From an uncultured Cocleimonas sp. (lineage in GTDB: Bacteria > Pseudomonadota > Gammaproteobacteria > Thiotrichales > Thiotrichaceae), in contig CALJIH010000274.1 of assembly GCA_937974135.1 (NCBI GenBank), positions 1 through 12,427 of the forward strand: DNA of 12,427 bases. Reading direction: 5' to 3'. The translations under genes and the position numbers were made by a program. Positions 1 through 6,656 of the stretch are shown here, piece after piece. Under the pieces are notes generated by a model. The model had not been told where the DNA came from and ran no database searches. It was given only the letters and a program-made list of their open reading frames with translations. Each line of letters begins with the position of its first letter. Positions within the stretch are counted from its first letter, which is position 1.

Positions 1-1552
1 ATACATAATGCTTGGGTACTTTAAAACCAGCGAGATGTTCTCTACAGTAATGATCTAATTCCTCTGCAGTGGCTTGTTTGCCCTCTTTTATTTCGATAAA
101 AGCACAAGGTGTTTCACCCCATTTATCATCGGGTTTTGCGACAACAGCTACAACAGAAATGGCTGGATGATTGTAAAGCACATCTTCAATCTCTATAGAG
201 GAAATATTTTCTCCTCCCGAAATAATTATATCTTTGGATCGATCTTTAAGTTGGATATAACCATCAGGATGCATAACTCCGAGATCACCTGAATGGAACC
301 ATCCTCCAGAAAATGCTTCTTTGGTGGCATCCTCATTTTTAAAATAACCTTTCATGATTACATTGCCGCGAAACATTACTTCACCAATCGTTTCGCCATC
401 TGCTGGTACTGGTTTCATGGTATTAGGATCAATCACATTCAAATCTTCAAGCGGTAAATACTTGACTCCTTGTCTTGCTTTGAGTCTTGCTTGGGCTGCT
501 GAATCAAGGTCATTCCATTGGTCGTGCCATTCGTTGACTACCGCAGGGCCATAGGTTTCAGTAAGGCCATATAGATGGGTAACTTCAAACCCCGCAGTTT
601 TCATATCAGCGAGTACTTTTTCTGGCGGTGGTGCAGCGGCGGTGAAAAATTCTACGGTATGATTTAGTTCTCTTTTTATTTCATCAGATGCTGAGATTAT
701 CAATGACATGACGATGGGTGCGCCACATAAATGGGTAACTTTATGTTCAGCCAAAGCCTGCCAAATCGGTTCATCACGCACTTGTCTTAAACAGACTTGA
801 ATGCCAGCAATCGCAGGCATCGTCCAAGGAAAACACCAGCCATTGCAATGAAACATCGGAAGCGTCCACAAATAGCTTGAATGCTTTTTCATAGAAGCGG
901 TTAAGGCATTGCCCTGTGCTAATAAATAAGCGCCACGATGATGGTAAACCACACCTTTAGGATCACCAGTAGTCCCAGATGTGTAATTTATCGAAATAGC
1001 ATCCCATTCATCTAAAGGCATAAGCCAATCAAAATCTGGATCACCTTGAGAAACAAATGCATCGTAATCCATGGTTTCGGCAGATACTTTGCGAATCCCG
1101 CTGACAGCATCGTTGTATTCGATAAGTGTTGGTTTAACCTTAGTCATTTTCAACACTTCAATCATCAACGGCATCACTTCTGAATCCGCTATAACTACCT
1201 TTGCTTCAGCATGATCAATTTGAAAGGCTACTACTGCCGCATTTAAACGCGTGTTAATAGAATGTAATACGCCACCACACATAGGTACGCCGTAATGACA
1301 CTCAAGCATCGCGGGTGTATTCGCAAGCATGACAGAGACCGTATCGCCTCTTTTAATTCCAATATTGTCAAGGCTGGCAGCTAATTGGCGAGAACGTTTA
1401 TAGAAATCCAGATAATTGCGCTTTAAATCACCATGAACGATAGCCGTGTGTTCTGGAAATATGCTGGCAGCACGCGCCAGAAAACTTAAAGGCGTGAGTG
1501 GTTGATAATTAGCAGGGTTCTTATCTAAATGTGTATTGTACGGATTAATCAT
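1..1552 (-). CDS. AMP-dependent acyl-CoA synthetase, DmdB-like; 3' end outside window
   Basis: ANL-superfamily acyl-CoA ligase that adenylates a carboxylic acid with ATP and transfers it to CoA in the cytoplasm. The start is ATG at 1552-1550 (MINPYNTHLDKNPANYQPL), and 517 codons are open to the window edge. Visible motifs are the P-loop-like YTSGTTGDPKG (residues 190-200), LYGLTETYGP near residue 327, HSGDLGV near 420, and the hinge region KDRSKDIIISGGENISS near 437-453. The reading ends at AGFKVPKHYV, just before the A10 lysine motif, so about 25 residues are missing. The N-terminus and overall type match the roughly 540-residue medium-chain/methylmercaptopropionate-CoA ligase group that includes DmdB. 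It lies 37 bases after the hydratase-like gene in the same direction, so is probably co-transcribed with the DmdA-like gene. The family assignment is firm. The substrate (3-methylmercaptopropionate or a fatty acid) is inferred from context only. Confidence 0.85.
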   Translation of the reverse strand, partial: MINPYNTHLDKNPANYQPLTPLSFLARAASIFPEHTAIVHGDLKRNYLDFYKRSRQLAASLDNIGIKRGDTVSVMLANTPAMLECHYGVPMCGGVLHSINTRLNAAVVAFQIDHAEAKVVIADSEVMPLMIEVLKMTKVKPTLIEYNDAVSGIRKVSAETMDYDAFVSQGDPDFDWLMPLDEWDAISINYTSGTTGDPKGVVYHHRGAYLLAQGNALTASMKKHSSYLWTLPMFHCNGWCFPWTMPAIAGIQVCLRQVRDEPIWQALAEHKVTHLCGAPIVMSLIISASDEIKRELNHTVEFFTAAAPPPEKVLADMKTAGFEVTHLYGLTETYGPAVVNEWHDQWNDLDSAAQARLKARQGVKYLPLEDLNVIDPNTMKPVPADGETIGEVMFRGNVIMKGYFKNEDATKEAFSGGWFHSGDLGVMHPDGYIQLKDRSKDIIISGGENISSIEIEDVLYNHPAISVVAVVAKPDDKWGETPCAFIEIKEGKQATAEELDHYCREHLAGFKVPKHYV

Positions 1553-1589
1553 GCTGATTAGGGCCTAGTGAATTTTGGATATTTTCTAT

Positions 1590-2399
1590 CTATTTATCCG
1601 ACCATTGCGCATGGCGTTTTTCAATAAATGCTTGGATGCCTTCTTCAGCATCGTGTTTCAGCATATTATCGACCATTACTTTAGAGGCATACTCATACGC
1701 TTCTGCTAAATTTAAATCGCGTTGATGATAAAATGCTTTTTTACCCGTAGCTAAGGTCATGCTAGATTTACTAGCGATTTTTTCAGCCACATTCATTGTT
1801 GTTTCTGTTAAAGCGTCTGAATCAGTAACTTGATTGACTAAGCCAATCTCAGCCGCTCGTTTTGCAGATACCATATCGCCGGTTAGTAACATCTCCATCG
1901 CGTGTTTATTAGATACATTGCGCGAAAGTGCAACCATCGGGGTAGAGCAAAACAAGCCAATATGAACCCCAGGTGTGCCAAACTTTGCAGTATCAGCAGC
2001 ATAAGCTAGATCACACGTTGCCACTAGTTGACAGCCTGCCGCCGTTGCTACTCCGGCTACTTCTGCGATAACGGGTTTTGGATTATTCACAATACTTTGC
2101 ATCATAGTTGAGCAGGTTTGCATGACGTGAGTAAAATAATCTTTGCCATTATCATCTGCTTCACGCCCTGCGGTCATTTCTTTAAGGTCATGCCCGGCAC
2201 AGAAAGCAGGACCATTAGCCGCTAATACTATTACCCTAACGGAAGAATCAGTAGCTGAAGTAGACATGATTTCGCTTAATCGCGCCATCATCCCTTCTGA
2301 CAAGGCATTACGACGACCATTATCATTTAGGGTTAAACGTAAAATTCCTGACTCTGATAATTGTTCTAGGATAATTTCATTGTTTGCAGTATCAGACAC
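1590..2399 (-). CDS. Enoyl-CoA hydratase/isomerase superfamily protein lacking both catalytic glutamates (ECHDC3-like)
   Basis: Crotonase-fold protein of 269 residues, normal length for the superfamily. The start is GTG at 2399-2397, with AGGA at 2405-2408 placed well for initiation. The oxyanion-hole segment FCAGHDLKEM (residues 66-75) and the helix GVATAAGCQLVATCD (116-130) place it in the family. Aligned with canonical enoyl-CoA hydratase, the two catalytic glutamates are replaced: Q124 in GCQL stands where GCEL is expected, and G144 in FGTPGVHIG stands where FGxPE is expected. This pattern recalls the ECHDC3-type branch, whose reaction is poorly known, rather than an active hydratase such as DmdD. 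It starts 10 bases after the OsmC gene and precedes the acyl-CoA ligase, so an acyl-CoA substrate is likely. Possible roles include an isomerase, a thioesterase-like or other crotonase-fold reaction, or acyl-CoA binding. Confidence 0.9.
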   Translation of the reverse strand: MSDTANNEIILEQLSESGILRLTLNDNGRRNALSEGMMARLSEIMSTSATDSSVRVIVLAANGPAFCAGHDLKEMTAGREADDNGKDYFTHVMQTCSTMMQSIVNNPKPVIAEVAGVATAAGCQLVATCDLAYAADTAKFGTPGVHIGLFCSTPMVALSRNVSNKHAMEMLLTGDMVSAKRAAEIGLVNQVTDSDALTETTMNVAEKIASKSSMTLATGKKAFYHQRDLNLAEAYEYASKVMVDNMLKHDAEEGIQAFIEKRHAQWSDK

Positions 2400-2409
2400 T
2401 TTAATTTCC

Positions 2410-2859
2410 TTAATTAATATTTACGATGACGTGATCAGCTAGAGAATTAGCAACAAAGCAATATCGGTGAGCGCGTTCGTGCATATCTTCTAATTTTGCC
2501 TTATCAATCTCAAAACCCTGATCAAACTTCACAATCGGATTTAAGTCGATTTGAGAAATACACATTTTCCCTTGGGGGTCTTTTCCTAAATGCGCTTCCG
2601 CTTTATCTTCAAAACTTGCCACTGGCCATTTTACTTTAGCCGCTAAAGCCAAAAAAGTCATCATATGGCAACTACTCAATGCAGCAGCTAACGCTTGCTC
2701 AGGATTAGTATTTTGTTTGCTACCTCCCCAACTCGGTGCTGCATCTGCTTTAATAGCATAGGTTTCATTGTATTTAATGCTGTGTTCGCTAGAATATTTA
2801 TTGGGTAGTAATTCAGCTTCACGTCTTTTCCAAAATAATTCGATTGATAACTCTGACAT
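2410..2859 (-). CDS. OsmC/Ohr-family thiol protein
   Basis: OsmC-like protein of 149 residues, typical length. Family members reduce organic hydroperoxides through a reactive cysteine pair. Here C64 in the segment LSSCHMMTFLALAAK and C134 in HRYCFVANSL are spaced as expected for the peroxidatic and resolving cysteines of the OsmC fold. The N-terminal strand region contains SWGGSKQNTNPEQALAAAL, the usual lead into the first cysteine helix. A GGAAA-type ribosome-binding site lies just upstream of ATG at 2859. The gene sits 26 bases after the DmdA-like gene and 10 bases before the hydratase-like gene, so all are likely one transcript. A role in handling thiol or peroxide stress that accompanies methylated-sulfur metabolism is inference. 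No signal peptide is visible, so it is cytoplasmic. Confidence 0.9.
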   Translation of the reverse strand: MSELSIELFWKRREAELLPNKYSSEHSIKYNETYAIKADAAPSWGGSKQNTNPEQALAAALSSCHMMTFLALAAKVKWPVASFEDKAEAHLGKDPQGKMCISQIDLNPIVKFDQGFEIDKAKLEDMHERAHRYCFVANSLADHVIVNIN

Positions 2860-2885
2860 TTTTTATTTTCCAAATGTGTTTATGG

Positions 2886-4043
2886 TTATGAACTTCCAGA
2901 TGCTATTTTTTTCTTAGGATCATAAAAGGGTTTTTCAACAACCTTAGCTAAGGCTCTATCGTTATCTATCTGTACATTTAGTGTAGTCCCTATATCAGTA
3001 AATTTTACATCAATCATAGCCAGTGCAATATTTTTATCTAATCGAGGAGAATAGATAGCAGAGGTTACTTTACCGATAACCTTATCCTCGAACATTACAG
3101 GCCAAAAAACAGTATTAGGACTAGCAAATGCTGATCCTTCAATAATAAGACCAACTTGTTTTTGCTTTACTCCTTCATTCGCTATTTTTTTCAAGGCATC
3201 TTTGCCGATAAAATTAGCATCAATGTCGATGTTTATTAAGCGATCCAACCCTAATTCAAATGGATTATTAGAAATATCCATATCAGCATGATAAGAAAGC
3301 ATTGCACCTTCTATTCTTCTGATTGATGAAGTATGCCCAGGTTTCAGATTATAAGGTTTACCAGCTTGCATAATCTTCTCCCATAATTGGTCGCCATATT
3401 CCGAATCTCTTAAATAAATTTCGTAACCCAATTCGCTGGACCATCCTGTTCGCGATATGATTAATGGGATTCCATCCAATTCCATCTCTCTTAACCAATA
3501 ATATTTTAACGCTTCTACATCGTCACCAAATAATGCTTTCATTATTTCGCCAGATTTTGGACCTTGTAATTGCAGGGGTGAAACATCCGGTTCACAGATA
3601 TTCACGTTTAATCCTGAATTTACAGCAACTCCCTGAGCCCAGAGTAGAATGTCGTTATCTGCAAGCGATAACCAAAAGTGATTTTCTCCCAAGCGCAGTA
3701 AAACAGGATCATTTAAAATCCCCCCATCTTGATTGGTAATAATGACGTATTTGCATTGTCCAATGGCACAATTAGATAAATCGCGTGAGGTGAGTAACTG
3801 AGTAAACTCCGCTGCATCTGGCCCTGTGATTTCTACCTGTCGCTCAACAGCGACATCGCACAAAATAGCGTCATTGATTAAATTCCAATAGTTTTGCACA
3901 GGATCGCCAAAATCTCTTGGGATATACATATGGTTATATACGGAGAACGCTTTTGCACCCCATCGAACTGTAGCGTCAAAGTAAGGCGATTTACGAATCT
4001 GTGTACCAAATCCAAAATCACTAGATTGTTTGTTAGTCATCAT
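2886..4043 (-). CDS. DmdA-like tetrahydrofolate-dependent demethylase (GcvT/aminomethyltransferase fold)
   Basis: Protein of 385 residues in the GcvT family, close to the length of DMSP demethylase DmdA (about 370). DmdA moves a methyl group from dimethylsulfoniopropionate to tetrahydrofolate, giving methylmercaptopropionate. Segments I recall from DmdA and its near relatives are present: GAKAFSVYNHMY (residues 29-40), DVAVERQVEITGPDA (63-77), SRDLSNCAIGQC (86-97), LQGPKSGE (159-166), SRTGWSSELGYEIY (197-210) and NNPFELGLDRL (259-269). GcvT proper usually has GYTGEDGFE where this protein has GWSSELGYE; the tryptophan (W201) favours a DmdA-type pocket over the glycine cleavage T-protein. No gcvH or gcvP is nearby. 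An acyl-CoA ligase follows in the operon, as expected for DmdB. Some DmdA-like proteins act on other methylated compounds, so the substrate is not settled. ATG-ATG gives two adjacent possible starts. Confidence 0.82.
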   Translation of the reverse strand: MMTNKQSSDFGFGTQIRKSPYFDATVRWGAKAFSVYNHMYIPRDFGDPVQNYWNLINDAILCDVAVERQVEITGPDAAEFTQLLTSRDLSNCAIGQCKYVIITNQDGGILNDPVLLRLGENHFWLSLADNDILLWAQGVAVNSGLNVNICEPDVSPLQLQGPKSGEIMKALFGDDVEALKYYWLREMELDGIPLIISRTGWSSELGYEIYLRDSEYGDQLWEKIMQAGKPYNLKPGHTSSIRRIEGAMLSYHADMDISNNPFELGLDRLINIDIDANFIGKDALKKIANEGVKQKQVGLIIEGSAFASPNTVFWPVMFEDKVIGKVTSAIYSPRLDKNIALAMIDVKFTDIGTTLNVQIDNDRALAKVVEKPFYDPKKKIASGSS

Positions 4044-4111
4044 GTTACCCGTGGTAGATATTTGAGTTAAAGCATAGCTAAAAGTGGGTAAATGAAAGGT
4101 CTGAATACTGG

Positions 4112-4135
4112 ACTTAGTAAGTTATTTTAGACTTA
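4112..4135. promoter_or_regulatory. Candidate operator upstream of the DmdA-like gene
   Basis: Three ACTTA/TAAGT half-sites lie 69-92 bases upstream of the DmdA-like start: ACTTA at 4112-4116, TAAGT at 4118-4122 (together the perfect palindrome ACTTAGTAAGT) and ACTTA at 4131-4135. The last two also form an inverted repeat around an AT-rich 8-base spacer. Lrp/AsnC proteins bind AT-rich pseudo-palindromes, often in arrays, and an Lrp gene lies immediately upstream. The link is inferred. Confidence 0.3.
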
Positions 4136-4166
4136 TTTTTTATAATAAAGAGACTGTTTGGTCTAA

Positions 4167-4664
4167 CTAAACGTTATCGTTATCTTTAACAAAAGCTTTA
4201 ATTAGGTTGGGACGTTGATTTTTAACTTTACGAGTAACGAAGTAGGTAATGTAACGATCTATTCCAATTTCTGCTTCAACGAGTTGTTCCATTGTTTCTT
4301 GAAAAGACGACAAACTTGGAGAAACTACGTTCATTATGTAGTCGAAACCCCCACCAGTCGCAACACAAGATGTTACTTCGTCAATCGCATTAATATGAGA
4401 TTCGAAACGTTCAAAGTCTGATTTTTGATGCTGCTTTAAGGAGACGGTAACCACCACCTCAGTAACTTCAGCGATCTGTCTAATATCAATATCAGCATAG
4501 AAACCTTGAATCAAACCAGCACGTTTTAGTTTAGTTAAGCGATTCCAACAGGGGGTTGGTGATAAATCTACCATTTCAGATAAAGCTGTTTTACTCAATT
4601 GACCATGATTTTGAATGGCATTTAATATTCGGATATCGATAGCATCTAAGGTTAACTTTTTCAT
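4167..4664 (-). CDS. Lrp/AsnC-family transcriptional regulator
   Basis: Protein of 165 residues with the standard two-part Lrp layout. An N-terminal helix-turn-helix (about residues 8-60) has the recognition region LSPTPCWNRLTKLKRAGLI, and a C-terminal RAM ligand-sensing domain (about 68-150) includes the glycine-rich turn ATGGGFDYIMNV. Such proteins form dimers to octamers and respond to amino acids or related small molecules. The gene is in the same direction as, and 123 bases upstream of, the DmdA-like gene, making local control of the catabolic operon likely; the inverted half-sites in that gap are a candidate target. Its own ribosome-binding site is weak (AAAGA some bases before ATG). 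The effector cannot be told from the sequence; the DMSP-type substrate or a product is a reasonable guess from gene order. Confidence 0.92.
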   Translation of the reverse strand: MKKLTLDAIDIRILNAIQNHGQLSKTALSEMVDLSPTPCWNRLTKLKRAGLIQGFYADIDIRQIAEVTEVVVTVSLKQHQKSDFERFESHINAIDEVTSCVATGGGFDYIMNVVSPSLSSFQETMEQLVEAEIGIDRYITYFVTRKVKNQRPNLIKAFVKDNDNV

Positions 4665-4758
4665 ATGAATAGTCGTTTCTTTGCAGAACTGGTTATGATT
4701 GTAACTATGTAGTTTAGATCTTTATTTGCAAAAAATAGATTAATTATAAAAGGTATCG

Positions 4759-4800
4759 AAAAAGACACCCCCCTACTTTTGCGAGGTTTTCAGAGTGTCT
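4759..4800 (+). repeat. C-run repeat, single copy (shares 22-base core with 12089-12110)
   Basis: The 22 bases at 4759-4780, whose core reads GACACCCCCCTACTTTT, recur exactly at 12089-12110, and 21 of them recur inverted at 12135-12155. The unit can close as a hairpin: AGACAC at 4763-4768 pairs with GTGTCT at 4795-4800 around an imperfect interior. Its intergenic position, palindromic form and recurrence suit a REP-type repeat. No REP-associated transposase is visible in the window. Confidence 0.75.
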
Positions 4801-4932
4801 ATATTTGGGATAATAAAGCTGTAAATGCTTGTTCTAAATTAGATCAAGGGTAAAGATAAAAGATGAATTTAATCTATTTATAGGTAGCATAATACATTTT
4901 ATGCAAAATATATTAATACTTAAAAAACAAAA

Positions 4933-4962
4933 ATAGCAGACTTAATAAATCAAGTCTGCTAT
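4933..4962 (-). terminator. Rho-independent terminator of the GTPase-roadblock operon
   Basis: An 11-base perfect stem (ATAGCAGACTT at 4933-4943 with AAGTCTGCTAT at 4952-4962) encloses an 8-base loop. Reading on the minus strand it is followed at once by a T-rich run, the complement of AAAAAACAAAA at 4922-4932. It lies 63 bases after the stop codon of the last gene of the operon. Confidence 0.8.
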
Positions 4963-4982
4963 CTGAAGAGGTATAATTTTTA

Positions 4983-5007
4983 GAGGTTAATAATTGCTAT
5001 TAACCTC
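4983..5007 (-). other. Second hairpin after the roadblock gene
   Basis: A 9-base perfect stem, GAGGTTAAT (4983-4991) with ATTAACCTC (4999-5007), has a 7-base loop. It lies between the stop codon of the roadblock gene and the likely terminator. There is no T-run after it on the minus strand, so it may protect the mRNA 3' end or assist termination rather than terminate by itself. Confidence 0.55.
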
Positions 5008-5025
5008 AACAATTAGTTTGAGCTT

Positions 5026-5391
5026 TTAAGTCACTATCTTTTGAATAGCATCAGCGGCACGTTTTACATCTAAGAAAATTAATCCTAGACGTGCTTCTGA
5101 CTTAGTTAATACCGTCACAACTGCTTCTGGGCCAGCATAAGTCATTAAGATGTAACCATGCTTACCTTTGATAAGTACTTGCTCTAGAGAGCCACGTGCC
5201 AATTCATCAGCAGTACGATCACCTAAAGAAAGCATAGCAGCGCTCATTGCACCAACTCTATCTTCATCCATACCTGCAGGTAGTAGTGAATCCATCATTA
5301 ATCCATCTGTAGATAAAACGGCAGATGCCTCGATATCGGCACTAGAACCGTTTAGATCGCTCAAAATTGAACCTAACATTTCAGAACGCAT
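5026..5391 (-). CDS. Roadblock/LC7-domain protein (CvnB/MglB-like)
   Basis: Single-domain roadblock/LC7 protein of 121 residues. The fold is recognised by the pattern ASAVLSTDGLMMDSLLP (residues 22-38), the helix MSAAMLSLGDRTADEL, the strand GYILMTYAG and the segment VVTVLTKSEARLGLIFLD (91-108), much like CvnB of actinobacterial conservons and bacterial MglB relatives. Such proteins dimerise and bind small Ras-like GTPases, sometimes as GTPase-activating proteins. It is the last gene of the operon, 81 bases after the wHTH-roadblock gene, with a good GAGG ribosome-binding site before ATG, so it may be made in larger amount than its partners. A partnership with the GTPase encoded two genes upstream is inferred from gene order and family knowledge. 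Confidence 0.9.
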   Translation of the reverse strand: MRSEMLGSILSDLNGSSADIEASAVLSTDGLMMDSLLPAGMDEDRVGAMSAAMLSLGDRTADELARGSLEQVLIKGKHGYILMTYAGPEAVVTVLTKSEARLGLIFLDVKRAADAIQKIVT

Positions 5392-5472
5392 ATTAATTAC
5401 CTCTTTGTAAAAATATTCTTTGTTGTTATTAAAAGTGTAAAATTATAAAAAATCATGTTGTAAATTAATTAG

Positions 5473-6108
5473 TTAAATAGCACCGTAACGTCTAATCAGT
5501 AACCATACTAAGCGCTTAAATGCGGGTCTATTTAGTTGTGGCATACCGTGTATTACTAATGCGAATTGGTTATATCCTACGTAAAGCGGCCAAAAACCAA
5601 CTTCGCTGTTTCCTGCAGCGTCAATTAGTCCCCAAGCTCTTTGGTTAAAACGAAGGTTTCCGTTTAATAACCCTTTATGTCTTTCGTATACTTCAGATAA
5701 GTTTGCACTGATAGCGGCTAATTCCTCAGCGGCTTCATGTGGGAAACCTGAAGCACCAAGATAAAGTCCACTGTGTTCTGCTAAAAGTACTTTTTTAGAA
5801 TCAGAAAGTGCACCAAGAATTTCCGGAAGTATATCTTCAAGGTTTGCAGCTGGTGCTTCTTCGACATCTTTCTGTCCAGAAATTAACCCTAAGGTCTGCA
5901 TTCTGTGTAGTAGATTAGAAGTGTCTTCAAGATTCAAATCACTCAAATCAGCAATGGTGCTGTCTGTAAGTGGAAGCGTTGCATCTTCATGCAATAATCT
6001 AGTCAGAATCTTTCGCGTAGTATCCTCTGCATTATCTTGAACGGCATAATATGCTCCGCGGGGAGTTATATTTATCTGCAAGTCATCGTTAATAGTAAAT
6101 TGACTCAT
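5473..6108 (-). CDS. Two-domain protein: winged-helix-like N-terminus and roadblock-like C-terminus
   Basis: Protein of 211 residues. Residues 28-78 look like a small winged helix-turn-helix (TTRKILTRLLHED, then DLNLEDTSNLLHRMQTLGLI). Residues 89-195 read like a roadblock/LC7 domain: ILPEILGALSDSKKVLLAEH, GLYLGASGFPHEAAEELAAI, and a late strand QFALVIHGMP. The C-terminus is basic and aromatic (FKRLVWLLIRRYGAI). The ATG overlaps the stop of the GTPase gene in the string TAATG, so translation is probably coupled and the two products are likely partners made in matched amounts. In actinobacterial conservons a DUF742 protein (CvnC) with a winged-helix fold stands between CvnB and CvnD; this protein could be an analogue with an added roadblock domain. 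I do not recognise a characterised orthologue, and the wHTH call is weaker than the roadblock call. Confidence 0.8.
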   Translation of the reverse strand: MSQFTINDDLQINITPRGAYYAVQDNAEDTTRKILTRLLHEDATLPLTDSTIADLSDLNLEDTSNLLHRMQTLGLISGQKDVEEAPAANLEDILPEILGALSDSKKVLLAEHSGLYLGASGFPHEAAEELAAISANLSEVYERHKGLLNGNLRFNQRAWGLIDAAGNSEVGFWPLYVGYNQFALVIHGMPQLNRPAFKRLVWLLIRRYGAI

Positions 6109-6653
6109 TATGCTGCTATCCCTGGATCAAGTGAGTAAAGTAGTGCTTGCACTAGCGACGACACATCCTGTCTTTCTCGTGCATCCACTGTAAATACGGG
6201 CGCGGATATTGATAATTCATTAATCCAGCCTCTGTAATCATTTATTGTTGGCGAATCAACTTCGTCCATTCTTGTTACACCTATAATCAAATCACCTTTT
6301 TCGATGAAATCTTTGAAAGCCGAGGTGTAAAATTTTAAATCTTGCTTTGGGTTTTCTCTTGAATTATCAAGCAAAAGTATTAATCCTAGAGCACCTGTGG
6401 TCAAAATATCCCACATAAAGCTAAAACGTTCCTGACCAGGCGTTCCATATAAATGGATTTTTTCTTTCTTACCAATATTGATACGACCATAATCCATCGC
6501 CACTGTGGTTTGTGGTTTTCGATCTTTAGTCATATCACTCGCTTCTTCGTTAGTACTAACAATGGGTATATCACTCATCGTTTGAATCGCAGTGGTTTTT
6601 CCTGCGCCAACTGGGCCAGTGAAAATAATCTTTTTGTTTGACATCGTGGACAT
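6108..6653 (-). CDS. Small Ras-like GTPase (COG2229/CvnD-like)
   Basis: Single-domain GTPase of 181 residues with all G motifs visible: G1 P-loop GPVGAGKT (residues 13-20), a G2 threonine around T49/T50, G3 YGTPGQERFSFMW (69-81), G4 VTRMD (126-130, a variant of NKxD) and G5 VDARE (156-160). The PGQxRFxFMW sequence is typical of the predicted-GTPase family that includes CvnD of Streptomyces conservons, and differs from MglA proper. Q74 is where Ras has its catalytic glutamine. No lipidation signal or membrane segment is seen. ATG at 6653 is 3 bases after the stop of the upstream gene; a second ATG at 6644 is an alternative start. The gene overlaps the next gene by one base. It is probably the switch of the operon, with the two roadblock proteins as regulators or effectors. 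Confidence 0.93.
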   Translation of the reverse strand: MSTMSNKKIIFTGPVGAGKTTAIQTMSDIPIVSTNEEASDMTKDRKPQTTVAMDYGRINIGKKEKIHLYGTPGQERFSFMWDILTTGALGLILLLDNSRENPKQDLKFYTSAFKDFIEKGDLIIGVTRMDEVDSPTINDYRGWINELSISAPVFTVDARERQDVSSLVQALLYSLDPGIAA

Positions 6654-6656
6654 AAA

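Larger units (their letters stand above)
4665..5025. other. Gene-free spacer with one repeat and two hairpins
   Basis: I see no coding region here. It contains the presumed promoter region of the Lrp gene next to 4664 (no clear consensus boxes), the C-run repeat at 4759-4800, and two tandem hairpins at 4933-4962 and 4983-5007 just after the end of the roadblock operon. The remainder is AT-rich without clear structure. Confidence 0.6.

Noticed and set aside
74..554. Two short plus-strand open frames at the left edge
   Set aside because: They lie wholly antisense to the acyl-CoA synthetase, which has clear family motifs through this stretch.
2886..4043. Glycine cleavage T-protein (gcvT)
   Set aside because: The fold is GcvT, but the GWSSELGYE segment replaces the usual GYTGEDGFE, and no gcvH or gcvP is adjacent; DmdA-like is the better call.
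4759..4800. C-run hairpin as terminator of the roadblock operon
   Set aside because: A better terminator with an 11-base stem and T-run lies closer at 4933-4962, and this sequence recurs elsewhere in the window, which marks it as a dispersed repeat.
6108..6653. MglA gliding-motility GTPase
   Set aside because: The G3 region GTPGQERFSFMW is of the COG2229/CvnD type, not the MglA type; only the general Ras-like class is shared.
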